The position numbers were made by a program, and so were the translations under genes. A model generated the notes under the pieces. That model was not told where the DNA came from. It saw nothing but the letters and a program-made list of their open reading frames with translations, and made no database searches. From Hymenobacter sp. ISL-91 (GTDB taxonomy: Bacteria > Bacteroidota > Bacteroidia > Cytophagales > Hymenobacteraceae), in NCBI RefSeq assembly GCF_018613725.1, contig NZ_JAGGPS010000016.1, forward strand, positions 1-64,000: a DNA stretch of 64,000 nucleotides. The letters run 5' to 3'. The first letter of the stretch is position 1. Every line of letters begins with the position of its first letter. This document shows positions 26,026-33,895 of the stretch, piece after piece.

Positions 26026-26763
26026 TTAGGATGACAGCCGAACCTTTGGGCCTGCCAGCTGGCGTAAATACAGCTGCACCGTATTTTCCAGGCCCAGGTA
26101 CAGCGCGTCGCACACCAGCGCGTGGCCGATGCTGACTTCGGCCAGGCCAGGTAAGTTTTGGGCCATGTAGGCGAGGTTGTCGAGGTCGAGGTCGTGGCCG
26201 GCGTTGAGGCCCAGCCCGAGCTGCTGGGCCAGTAGGGCGGCTTCGCGATAAGGCCGCAGGGCAGCTTCGCGGTCGGCGTGGTAGTGGCGGGCGTAGTCTT
26301 CGGTATAGAGCTCGATGCGGTCGGTGCCGGTGGTAGCGGCGGCGCGCACCAGCTCGGCTACAGGGTCCAGAAATATACTGACGCGGCAGCCCAGGCCTTT
26401 CAGCTCGGCCACGATGCCGCGCAAATACTCCTGGTGCTCTATCGTGTTCCAGCCGGCATTGGAGGTAATGGCGTCGGGCGCGTCGGGCACCAGCGTTACC
26501 TGCTCGGGCCGTACTTCGCGCACCAAGTCCAGGAAATCGGGTGTCGGGTTGCCTTCTACGTTCAGCTCGGTTTTCACCACCGCTTTCAGGTTGCGCACAT
26601 CCTGGTAGCGAATGTGGCGCTCATCGGGGCGCGGATGCACCGTAATGCCTTCGGCCCCGAACCGCTCGATGTCGCGGGCGGCCTGCAGCAAATCGGGGCG
26701 GTTGTGGCCGCGTGCGTTCCGCAGGGTGGCTATTTTATTTATGTTTACGCTGAGCTTCGTCAT
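26026..26763 (-). CDS. pdxJ: Pyridoxine 5'-phosphate synthase PdxJ
   Basis: A 245-residue TIM-barrel enzyme condensing 3-amino-2-oxopropyl phosphate with deoxyxylulose 5-phosphate to form pyridoxine phosphate. [15 protein letters not shown] at the N terminus, [43 protein letters not shown] and [14 protein letters not shown] are the expected signatures. The NINK variant replaces NIDH of enterobacterial enzymes and is usual in Bacteroidota. It is first in the pdxJ-mnmH-selD gene string. A near-consensus -7 box (TATCTTTA on the minus strand) lies at 26797-26804. Confidence 0.93.
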   Translation of the reverse strand: MTKLSVNINKIATLRNARGHNRPDLLQAARDIERFGAEGITVHPRPDERHIRYQDVRNLKAVVKTELNVEGNPTPDFLDLVREVRPEQVTLVPDAPDAITSNAGWNTIEHQEYLRGIVAELKGLGCRVSIFLDPVAELVRAAATTGTDRIELYTEDYARHYHADREAALRPYREAALLAQQLGLGLNAGHDLDLDNLAYMAQNLPGLAEVSIGHALVCDALYLGLENTVQLYLRQLAGPKVRLSS

Positions 26764-26905
26764 ACCGGGGGCGGGCTGAAGGAAAAGTACGGGCCGTAAA
26801 GATACGTAGCCCCAACAGCCCGGGCGCGTTTTGGTTGAAGCCGGCGGCCGGCGCTCCGCGTCCGGGATTAAGCCGTAATTTTACCTGTTCCTTATTCCCT
26901 GAACT

Positions 26906-27370
26906 ATGTCTCTGAAAGAAACCATCGACGCCGACATCAAAAAAGCCATGCTGGCCAAAGACAAGCTGCGCCTGACCACGCTGCGCAGCATCAAGTCGCA
27001 GATACTGCTGGCCGAAACGGCTGAGGGGCAGCACGGTGCGGCCCTCACCTCCGACGCCGAAATGAAGCTGCTCACCAAGCAGGCCAAGCAGCGTCGCGAA
27101 GCCGCGCAAACCTATAACGAGCAGTTCCGCTCCGACCTCGAAGAAGTGGAGCTTAACGAACTGGCCATCATCGAGGAGTACCTGCCTAAGCAGCTTTCCG
27201 AAGCCGAGCTGACCGAAAAACTCGTCCACATCATCCAGCGCGTGGGCGCTACCGGCCCCTCCGACCTGGGTAAAGTGATGGGCGTAGCCGCCCGCGAGCT
27301 GGCCGGTCTGGCCGATGGCCGCGTCATTTCCCAAACCGTCAGCAACCTGCTCAACAACACCAATTTCTAG
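26906..27370 (+). CDS. GatB/YqeY domain protein
   Basis: A 154-residue helical protein matching YqeY: MSLKETIDADIKKAMLAKDKLRLTTLRSIKSQI, then EMKLLTKQAKQRREAAQTYNEQFRSDL, EELNELAIIEEYLPKQLSE-type helices and VMGVAARELAGLADGRVIS. It resembles the tRNA-binding tail of GatB and is proposed to bind tRNA, but its role is not established. A near-consensus -7 box (TAATTTTA, 26876-26883) is upstream. A complete family B palindrome follows the stop. Confidence 0.85.
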   Translation: MSLKETIDADIKKAMLAKDKLRLTTLRSIKSQILLAETAEGQHGAALTSDAEMKLLTKQAKQRREAAQTYNEQFRSDLEEVELNELAIIEEYLPKQLSEAELTEKLVHIIQRVGATGPSDLGKVMGVAARELAGLADGRVISQTVSNLLNNTNF

Positions 27371-27383
27371 CGGCAGGAGTAGA

Positions 27384-27483
27384 CCGGCTGTCATCCTGAG
27401 CGCAGCGAAGGACCCGGCCCGAAGCCAATCAACGGATATAGCTTCGGGGCCGGGTCCTTCGCTGCGCTCAGGATGACAGCCGG
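27384..27483. repeat. Family B palindrome, complete copy
   Basis: Two arms of about 42 bases (27384-27425 and 27441-27483) are near-perfect inverted copies; each contains TGTCATCCTGAGCGCAGCGA then AGGACCCGG. A 15-base loop separates them. It lies between yqeY and cvpA, both on the plus strand. Single arms occur at 8519, 9501 and 20247. Confidence 0.93.
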
Positions 27484-27521
27484 TTTCATGGCAACCCGAT
27501 GTTCCAAAACCTCAGTCCCCC

Positions 27522-28043
27522 ATGTCCACCTTCGATATTTTCCTGCTGATTCCGCTGGGGATTGGAGCCGTGCAGGGCTACCGGCGCGGGCTGGTGCTGG
27601 AGGTGGCTACGCTGCTGGCGCTGGTGCTGGGGCTGGTAGGCGGACTGGCGCTGCTCAACGACGCTATTCCGCTGGTGCGGCACTACGTGGGCGAGGCCTT
27701 TGGGCTGCTGCCGCTGGTATCGTTTGTGCTGGTGTTTGCCGCCATCGGCTGGGGCGTGCACCTGCTTAGCGGCCTGCTTAAAACCGCCGTGCACCTCACG
27801 CCGCTGGGCTTCCTAGACAACCTAGGCGGGGCCATCGGCGGGATGTTGAAATGGGTGCTGGGTCTGAGTTTGTTGCTCTACGGTGTCGAATCGGCAGGTG
27901 TACCCCTCATCTCCCCCCAGCTGGCCGCCGATTCGCAGGTGCTGCCTTACGTACGCCAGGCAACGCCCGCGGCCCTGCAGGTCGTCGGTTTCGCCATGCC
28001 GTTTGCTAGCACCCTGCTCACCCGTCTGCGGGAAGTGTTTTAG
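27522..28043 (+). CDS. CvpA family membrane protein
   Basis: A 173-residue protein with four hydrophobic segments (about 5-25, 28-48, 62-85 and 100-122). The CvpA opening is MSTFDIFLLIPLGIGAVQGYRRGLVLEVATLLALVLG in two parts, with FLDNLGGAIGGMLKWVLG. In other bacteria CvpA affects colicin V export and envelope stress; its molecular activity is unknown. It lies between yqeY and a glutamine amidotransferase gene. Confidence 0.82.
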   Translation: MSTFDIFLLIPLGIGAVQGYRRGLVLEVATLLALVLGLVGGLALLNDAIPLVRHYVGEAFGLLPLVSFVLVFAAIGWGVHLLSGLLKTAVHLTPLGFLDNLGGAIGGMLKWVLGLSLLLYGVESAGVPLISPQLAADSQVLPYVRQATPAALQVVGFAMPFASTLLTRLREVF

Positions 28044-28046
28044 GGT

Positions 28047-28151
28047 AGGGGTTAGGAGCTTAGCGCTTAGGTTTTAGAACGATACCCAACCAGCACTCTG
28101 CCCTGATTGCCAACTGTCAAGCCCTAATCCCTAAGTCCCTAAGCCCTAACG
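28047..28151. repeat. TTAGG / CCTAA inverted repeat block
   Basis: The left part GGGTTAGGAGCTTAGCGCTT, running on into AGG, and the right part CCCTAATCCCTAAGTCCCTA, running on into AGCCCTAACG, form an imperfect inverted pair with internal CCCTAA-like units. It fills the gap between cvpA and the amidotransferase gene. Confidence 0.7.
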
Positions 28152-28152
28152 A

Positions 28153-28767
28153 ATGCGCCTGCTGCTGCTCGACAACTTCGACTCTTTCACTTACAACCTG
28201 CTCGATTACCTACGGCAGCTGGGGTGCGAGGTGCTGGTGCGCCGCAACAATGTGCCACTGACCGAGCTGGTGGCCCTAGCTCCCGAGGCCGTTGTGCTGT
28301 CGCCGGGGCCGGGCACACCGGCGGGCGCGGGCAACCTGCTGGCCGTTATCAAGGCGTTTCATCAGCGCCTGCCGATGCTGGGCGTGTGTTTGGGCCACCA
28401 GGCGCTGGGTCAGTTTTTTGGAGGCGAAGTGGTGCGCGGAGCGCGGCCCATGCACGGCAAGGTGTCCGATATTATCTGGACCGTGCCCGACGTGCTCTGG
28501 GCAGGTTTGCCGGCCCGCATGGCCGTTACGCGCTACCATTCGCTGGCCGTGTGCGGGCTGCCGCCGGTGCTAGAGGCGCTGGCCGTTACCACCGATACCC
28601 GCGCCGAAATCATGTCCCTGCGCCATCGTAGCTTACCTTTGCACGGCGTACAGTTCCATCCCGAGGCCCTGCTCACCACCCACGGGTTGGAAATGCTCGG
28701 CAATTGGGTGCAGAGTTGTATCATTGCAACTACCGCCCCGGCCCCGCCGGCCGGTTTATTTGGATAG
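28153..28767 (+). CDS. Glutamine amidotransferase of anthranilate / aminodeoxychorismate synthase
   Basis: A 204-residue class I glutamine amidotransferase of the TrpG/PabA type: LLLDNFDSFTYNLLDYL at the start, LSPGPGTP, the nucleophile Cys 79 in GVCLGHQALGQFFGGEV, and His 169 and Glu 171 in QFHPEALLT. It supplies ammonia to a chorismate-using synthase subunit for tryptophan or folate. The large subunit is not adjacent, so the choice between trpG and pabA stays open. It is followed after 5 bases by a hydrolase gene. Confidence 0.87.
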   Translation: MRLLLLDNFDSFTYNLLDYLRQLGCEVLVRRNNVPLTELVALAPEAVVLSPGPGTPAGAGNLLAVIKAFHQRLPMLGVCLGHQALGQFFGGEVVRGARPMHGKVSDIIWTVPDVLWAGLPARMAVTRYHSLAVCGLPPVLEALAVTTDTRAEIMSLRHRSLPLHGVQFHPEALLTTHGLEMLGNWVQSCIIATTAPAPPAGLFG

Positions 28768-28772
28768 CGAAG

Positions 28773-29546
28773 ATGACGTTGCGGATTCAGGAGAAAAACG
28801 AGTTTCGGTACGTAGATGAAGGCACCGGCGAAGTGCTATTGCTGCTGCATGGCCTGTTTGGGGCGCTCAGCAACTGGGAAGATGTTATTACCGAGTTCAG
28901 CACCCGCTACCGCGTCGTTATTCCGCTGCTGCCCATCTACGATATGCCCCTGCTGAAGGCCGGCGTGCCAGGACTGGTAAGCTTCGTCGAGGATTTTCTG
29001 GCCGAAATCGGTTTGCAGGAGCCCTGCACCGTGCTGGGCAACTCGTTGGGCGGCCACATTGCGCTGGTATATGCGCTCCAGAACCCGGATCGAGTGGCCC
29101 GGCTGGTGCTCACCGGTAGCAGTGGCCTGTTTGAGGATGGAATGGGTGGATCGTTTCCGAAGCGCGGTAATTATGCCTACGTGGAGGAAAAAGTGGCCTA
29201 CACCTTCTACGACCCCACCGTAGCCACCCGCGAGCTGGTCGATGAGGTATTCAGCGTCACCAACTCTAATTCCAAGTGTCTGCGTATCATTAGCATTGCC
29301 CGCTCGGCCCAGCGGCATAATCTGTCCAAGGAGTTGAGCCGCATACAAGCGCCTACTCTGCTCGTCTGGGGCCTCAACGACACCATTACGCCTCCCGTAG
29401 TGGCCCACGAGTTCCACCGGCTGCTGCCCAACTCCGAGCTGCGTTTCCTCGACCATTGTGGCCACGCCCCCATGATGGAGCGCCCCGCCGATTTCAACCG
29501 GTTGCTCATGGGCTTTTTGCAAACCACTGTCCCCCAGGCTTCGTAG
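28773..29546 (+). CDS. Alpha/beta hydrolase
   Basis: A 257-residue hydrolase from the ATG at 28773 (MTLRIQEKNEFRYVDEG), 5 bases after the amidotransferase stop. The frame to 28704 would overlap that gene. It shows LLLLHGLFGALSNWEDVI, the nucleophile elbow GNSLGGH, TGSSGLFEDGMGGSFP, an acid in LLVWGLNDTITPP and the catalytic His in DHCGHAPMMERP. This fold-level call gives no substrate. Tight spacing suggests translation coupled to the amidotransferase. Confidence 0.82.
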   Translation: MTLRIQEKNEFRYVDEGTGEVLLLLHGLFGALSNWEDVITEFSTRYRVVIPLLPIYDMPLLKAGVPGLVSFVEDFLAEIGLQEPCTVLGNSLGGHIALVYALQNPDRVARLVLTGSSGLFEDGMGGSFPKRGNYAYVEEKVAYTFYDPTVATRELVDEVFSVTNSNSKCLRIISIARSAQRHNLSKELSRIQAPTLLVWGLNDTITPPVVAHEFHRLLPNSELRFLDHCGHAPMMERPADFNRLLMGFLQTTVPQAS

Positions 29547-29607
29547 TTTCTCAACCGGCGGCCAGGCGTTATGCAACCACTGGCCGGTTGGGGGGCTCTT
29601 TGTTTTT

Positions 29608-29625
29608 GATAAGAAGTGTCTTATC
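29608..29625. other. Small inverted repeat GATAAGA-agtg-TCTTATC
   Basis: A perfect 7-base inverted repeat with a 4-base centre lies about 100 bases before the CBS-domain gene, just after a GC stem and T-rich stretch at 29550-29607. It could be an operator or part of a terminator. No matching second copy was noticed. Confidence 0.35.
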
Positions 29626-29722
29626 TAGCGTACATAGCGTAGGCCCCGGCGAGGCCGCGCAAACCTTCGGCCGGGCCCCGAGCTTATACGGCCGGCGCCT
29701 GCCCTGCTTTACTGCTCTGCTC

Positions 29723-30409
29723 ATGAACTCCATCCTCGCCGAAGAACTACTGAACCCGCTGGTGCCGCCGCTCAAGGTAACGGACACTACGGAGAAGGCC
29801 GCCCGCTGGCTGGAGGAATTCCATGTGGGCCAGTTGCCGGTACTCGACGAACGTCTCTACCGAGGCCTCGTCACCGAGTCGGACCTACTCGACCAGGAAA
29901 ACGAGAATGGGGAGGAGCGCCTGCTCGGCAGCCTGCAACTGCAGTACGCCGATGTGCACGTGCAGCACGACCAGCACTTTTACAACATCATCGAGCTGGC
30001 GGTGCAGAACAACATCCAGCTCGTGCCCGTGCTCGACGACCAGCGCGAATACCTGGGCGTGGTAACCGTGAGCGATACGCTGGCCGCTTTCGGTAAGGTA
30101 CCGGCCGCCAGCGGGCAACTGGGTATTCTGGTGCTTTCGATGGAGGAGCGCGACTACTCGCTCACGCAAATCAGCCGCTACGTAGAAGAAAACGACGCTA
30201 AAATCCTGAGTGCCCACGTAGCCCAGGACGAGCACGACCCCTACCGCATCCGCCTCACGCTCAAAATCAATACGCCCAACCTAGCCCGCATTATCGCCAC
30301 ATTAGAGCGGTTCAGCTACTCCATCACGGCCCAGTTCAGCGGGGCGGGCGAGCCCAACGAGGACGAGCAGCAGCGCTACGATGCCCTGTTGCGCTACCTC
30401 AACGTCTGA
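29723..30409 (+). CDS. CBS domain protein with ACT-like tail
   Basis: A 228-residue protein from the ATG at 29723 (MNSILAEELLNPLV); the open frame back to 29456 overlaps the hydrolase gene and is not used. Two CBS motifs span about 1-135 (AARWLEEFHVGQLPVLDERLYRGLVTESDLL, and NIQLVPVLDDQREYLGVVTVSDTLAAF). The tail, about 145-215 (LGILVLSMEERDYSLTQISRYVEEN, RIRLTLKINTPNLARIIATLERF), looks like an ACT-type ligand-binding domain. It resembles AcuB-like sensors of adenine nucleotides or small ligands. It lies in the conserved block with nadK and the DUF6089 genes. Confidence 0.82.
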   Translation: MNSILAEELLNPLVPPLKVTDTTEKAARWLEEFHVGQLPVLDERLYRGLVTESDLLDQENENGEERLLGSLQLQYADVHVQHDQHFYNIIELAVQNNIQLVPVLDDQREYLGVVTVSDTLAAFGKVPAASGQLGILVLSMEERDYSLTQISRYVEENDAKILSAHVAQDEHDPYRIRLTLKINTPNLARIIATLERFSYSITAQFSGAGEPNEDEQQRYDALLRYLNV

Positions 30410-30423
30410 GCCGGCTGATTCGG

Positions 30424-31905
30424 GTGCTGATTACGCTGCTGTTGTTATGGCTGAGCGGGCTGCCCAGCTCGGCTGCCACGCGTTTTCCGGTGGGCCCCGG
30501 GCTGGCCGCCCCATTGTTGGCTGCTCCGCTCCCCGACACGCTCCGCCGCGCAGGTCCCGATAGCCTAGTGCAGGCCCAATGCCCGGGCTATACCCGGTTG
30601 CGGGTGGGCCGGGTGTTATTTGCAGGCAATCAGGTAACCAAAGAGGTGGTGATGCGGGCCGAGCTCGATTTTATCGAGGGCGATACGCTGAATGCTGCCA
30701 CCCTGGCCCTCCGCCTCGAACTTAACCGCCGTCGCCTGTTCAACCTGCAGCTGTTTCATCAGGTGTTGGTAAACGCCGTGTGCCGTGAGGGCGAGCTAAC
30801 GGTGCTTTACAGCTTTCAGGAACGCTGGTACCTTTTTCCTGTTCCCATTTTCTCGCTGGCCGACCGCAACTTCGCGTCGTGGCGCGAACGGCCCGACCGT
30901 TGGCAGCGGGTTGATTACGGTCTGCACTTGGTGCGCCGCAACTTTCGGGGGCGCAACGAGCAGTTGCTGGGCAACCTGCAGTTGGGTTTCAATCGCAAGT
31001 ATGAGTTGTTTTATGAGGCACCCGGCTACGGCCGCCGACGCCGGATAGGATTTGGGGCGGGCTACTCCTACTACCGCGCCCGTGCCCTCGATTACGCAAC
31101 CCTCAATGACCGCCTCCGCAACCTGCGCCAAGAGAACGACTTTCCCATTGAGCGGCAATATGCTACCGTGGGCCTGCGCTGGCGGCGCACTGTGCAGCTG
31201 CTGGCCGCCCTCGACGCCTCTTACCACCGCGAGCAGGTTTCCGATTCAGTCCTCTACTATAACCCCCGCTACTTTCTCAACGGCCCCCGGCGCGAGTACG
31301 TCGAGTTTAGTCTGACCACCACGCTCAACCGCCGCAATACTTTTGCTTATCCGCTCAGCGGCCAATATGCCCAGCTGCAGGTCAGCTACCGCTCATTCTT
31401 GGATAGTCGCACACCCGGCAGCCTAACACTGCGGGGTCGCTATGCCCGCTACGTAGCCTTGGGTGGGCCTTTTTATTATTCAGTAGGAGCCACTGGACAG
31501 TTGCGGGTGGCCCGCGCCTTAGCCTACCCCGACAACCGCGCTCTGGGCTACGAGTTACTAGTGCGTGGCTACGATGCCTACGCCGTGGAAGGCCGGCGAC
31601 TCGGCTTGCTGCAACAGGGGCTTTCGTTACGTCTGATGGATTTAGGAAAGATCCGGCTCAATGGCCTACCCAGCAGCCGTTTCAATAGCATTCCGCTGGT
31701 CTTCTATTTAAATACCTTTACCGATGTGGGCTACGTTGGCCAAAAGGCGGCGCCGGTTACCAACCAACTGCCCAACCGCCTGTTGGCGTCGGCCGGCGTC
31801 GGCCTGCACTTGGTCACGTACTACGATTGGGTGTTTACACTCGAGTACGCTCGCACCCGCGAGCAGCAGGGCGGAGTTTTCTTCCGCACCCAGTTTCCCA
31901 TCTGA
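30424..31905 (+). CDS. BamA/TamA-like outer-membrane protein
   Basis: A 493-residue protein with one POTRA-like domain and a C-terminal 16-strand-type barrel. The start is a GTG at 30424, giving a signal peptide (LITLLLLWLSGLPSSAAT). No in-frame ATG occurs before about residue 80. VGRVLFAGNQVTKEVVMRAELDFIEGDTLN is the POTRA core. Barrel strands show YELFYEAPGYGRRRRIGFGAGYSY and the conserved lid loop segment RGYDAYAVEGRR. It is related to Omp85 proteins that insert or secrete outer-membrane cargo, but is distinct from the full-length BamA at 35577. It starts 14 bases after the CBS gene. Confidence 0.8.
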   Translation: MLITLLLLWLSGLPSSAATRFPVGPGLAAPLLAAPLPDTLRRAGPDSLVQAQCPGYTRLRVGRVLFAGNQVTKEVVMRAELDFIEGDTLNAATLALRLELNRRRLFNLQLFHQVLVNAVCREGELTVLYSFQERWYLFPVPIFSLADRNFASWRERPDRWQRVDYGLHLVRRNFRGRNEQLLGNLQLGFNRKYELFYEAPGYGRRRRIGFGAGYSYYRARALDYATLNDRLRNLRQENDFPIERQYATVGLRWRRTVQLLAALDASYHREQVSDSVLYYNPRYFLNGPRREYVEFSLTTTLNRRNTFAYPLSGQYAQLQVSYRSFLDSRTPGSLTLRGRYARYVALGGPFYYSVGATGQLRVARALAYPDNRALGYELLVRGYDAYAVEGRRLGLLQQGLSLRLMDLGKIRLNGLPSSRFNSIPLVFYLNTFTDVGYVGQKAAPVTNQLPNRLLASAGVGLHLVTYYDWVFTLEYARTREQQGGVFFRTQFPI

Positions 31906-31942
31906 TGACGCGTGTTAAAGCCGCTCACGCTATCTTGTCGAT

Positions 31943-32836
31943 ATGAAAATAGCTATTCTGGGCAAGCCGTTCGCCGAGCAGCAGGCCCCCGTGCTACAGG
32001 CGCTGCTCGACGATTTGCTGCGCCGACAGGCCGAAATCCGCATCGAGCACAGCTTCTACGAGTATCTCAGCCAGTACCTCATCATCCCCGAAGGCATCCG
32101 CCGCTTCGGCCGCGCCGATTCGCTCGCCGGCTGCCGCTTCGTGCTCAGCATCGGCGGTGACGGCACACTGCTCGATACCGTTACGTACGTAGGAGCACTG
32201 CAAATCCCAATTCTGGGCATCAATACTGGCCGGCTGGGTTTTCTGGCTACCATTTCGCCCGAAACCATCCTGCCAGCCATTGATGCCTTATACAAGGGCC
32301 ACTTCGTGCTCGAAGAGCGCAGCCTCATCCGGGTCGATACCGACCCCGACACGTTCGGCGACATCAATTTCGGCCTCAACGAATTCAGCATCCTCAAGCG
32401 CGACACCTCGTCGATGATTGTCGTGCACACCTATATCGACGGCGAGTATTTGAACTCTTACTGGGCTGATGGGCTGATTGTGGCAACGCCTACCGGCTCG
32501 ACGGGCTACTCGCTTAGCTGTGGCGGACCGGTAATGCTGCCCCAAACGAACAATTTTGTTATTGCACCCGTATGCCCTCACAATCTGAACGTACGGCCGC
32601 TGATTGTGCCCGACCGGAGCGTGATTTCCTTTGAAATTGAAGGAAGGAGCAACAATTTTCTGTTGTCGCTCGATTCTCGGTCCCGCACTGTCGAAGCTGG
32701 CATTCAGGTTGCCGTTCGTCGGGAAAATTTCAATGCTCAGCTAGTTAAAATGAATCAGGTCAACTTCCTGAGTACCTTGCGCAGCAAATTGAACTGGGGA
32801 TTGGACCGGAGAAATCCCGCCGATGTACCGGTTTAA
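31943..32836 (+). CDS. nadK: NAD kinase
   Basis: A 297-residue enzyme phosphorylating NAD to NADP with ATP. The hallmark GGDGT lies at 71-75 (Asp 73 catalytic). The second motif is in GLNEFSILK, and the conserved glycine-rich segment is TPTGSTGYSLSCGGPVM. C-terminal FEIEGRSNNFLLSLDSRSRTV completes the beta-sandwich. Length is normal. It lies 37 bases after the Omp85-like gene and is transcribed in the same direction. Confidence 0.94.
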   Translation: MKIAILGKPFAEQQAPVLQALLDDLLRRQAEIRIEHSFYEYLSQYLIIPEGIRRFGRADSLAGCRFVLSIGGDGTLLDTVTYVGALQIPILGINTGRLGFLATISPETILPAIDALYKGHFVLEERSLIRVDTDPDTFGDINFGLNEFSILKRDTSSMIVVHTYIDGEYLNSYWADGLIVATPTGSTGYSLSCGGPVMLPQTNNFVIAPVCPHNLNVRPLIVPDRSVISFEIEGRSNNFLLSLDSRSRTVEAGIQVAVRRENFNAQLVKMNQVNFLSTLRSKLNWGLDRRNPADVPV

Positions 32837-32878
32837 CCCTTTTTTTGGACATTTCTTTTTTTAGTTCACACGAAGCCT

Positions 32879-32886
32879 TACTTTTG
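32879..32886 (+). promoter_or_regulatory. Bacteroidota -7 element for the DUF6089 pair
   Basis: TACTTTTG, a perfect TAnnTTTG match, lies 75 bases before the ATG at 32961. The upstream region is T-rich, but no TTTG is found at the usual spacing. Confidence 0.55.
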
Positions 32887-32960
32887 TCTTCGGCTGAAAC
32901 TGTGATTTTTACACGTTCGGCTCTCTCCCCGGAACCGCTATTTTTAAATAACGCCAGAGT

Positions 32961-33851
32961 ATGAAGCAGTTTTTCGCCCTTACCGCCGCCCCGCTGTTGG
33001 CTCTCACGATGCTGGCATCGGAGGCCGATGCGCAGCAATTCAGCAAGCGCAAACAGTACAACACGGTTGGTGTGTCGCTGAATGCCATGAACTACTTCGG
33101 CGACATTACGCCGAAGCCCAGCATTCCTAGCTTCCGTGCTGGCGCCACCCGCCCCAACCTCGGCCTGACGTTCACCCACCGTTTTGCGCCCCGCATATCG
33201 GCCCGCGCTTCCCTCTCGTACGGCCGTATTACCGGTGATGACGCCAAAGCTGCTGATCAAAACGATCAGGATGCTAAGTATCGTTACAACCGGAATATGA
33301 ACTTCCGTAACGATATTTTTGAATTAGCCGGCGTAGGTATATTCGATCTAGTCGAGAATCGCAATAACTATATAAAGCGCCCTGATTTTGTGCCCTATCT
33401 GTTTGGTGGTGTAGGTGTTATTCGCCACAACCCCAAGGGTGAGAATGCAACAGGTAATATAGTTGCTCTTCAACCGTTGAGAACTGAAGGACAGTCTAGC
33501 GGATATAGCCTCACACAGTTTGTAATTCCTTTCGGTGCTGGTGCTCGATATAAGCTTAACAAAAGCTTCGACATCGGCTTGGAACTGGGCTTCCGTAAGA
33601 CGTTCACCGATTACTTGGATGACGTAAGCGGAAACTATGCATCCTTGAATGATCTGGGTTCGGAACAAGCTCAGTACTTTGGTTACTATATTACTGGTGC
33701 AAATACTACCGGTTATCCAGGTACGTATGATGAATCAATACAATCTGGTCAAATGCGTGGTAAGAGCAACGAGAAGGACTGGTACACCACGCTGGGTGTT
33801 TCGGTAAACTATATACTTGCACCACGGGTTCGTAACCCGAAATTCCGGTAG
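32961..33851 (+). CDS. DUF6089 family outer-membrane protein (first of tandem pair)
   Basis: A 296-residue protein with a signal peptide (cleavage after SEADA, about 26). QFSKRKQYNTVGVSLNAMNYFGDITP opens the mature part. Alternating strands follow with ARASLSYGRITGDD, FELAGVGIFDLVENRNNY, FVPYLFGGVGVIRHNPKG, KSFDIGLELGFRKTFTDYLDDV and a final LGVSVNYILAP. This is the small beta-barrel pattern of DUF6089. The coding DNA from about 33240 onward is visibly richer in A and T than neighbouring genes. The role is unknown; the neighbourhood suggests envelope biogenesis. Confidence 0.82.
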   Translation: MKQFFALTAAPLLALTMLASEADAQQFSKRKQYNTVGVSLNAMNYFGDITPKPSIPSFRAGATRPNLGLTFTHRFAPRISARASLSYGRITGDDAKAADQNDQDAKYRYNRNMNFRNDIFELAGVGIFDLVENRNNYIKRPDFVPYLFGGVGVIRHNPKGENATGNIVALQPLRTEGQSSGYSLTQFVIPFGAGARYKLNKSFDIGLELGFRKTFTDYLDDVSGNYASLNDLGSEQAQYFGYYITGANTTGYPGTYDESIQSGQMRGKSNEKDWYTTLGVSVNYILAPRVRNPKFR

Positions 33852-33895
33852 CCATTCTTACTGGCTGTCGTATTACTCAATTGCCAGTCAGTATA

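Noticed and set aside
26710..26763. NINK in place of NIDH at the PdxJ N terminus as a lost active-site residue
   Set aside because: This variant is, to my knowledge, normal in Bacteroidota PdxJ, and the other signatures are intact.
28047..28151. Possible CRISPR-like or telomere-like array
   Set aside because: The CCCTAA-like units are short, adjacent and without spacers, and no cas gene is near; it is better seen as a dispersed inverted repeat.
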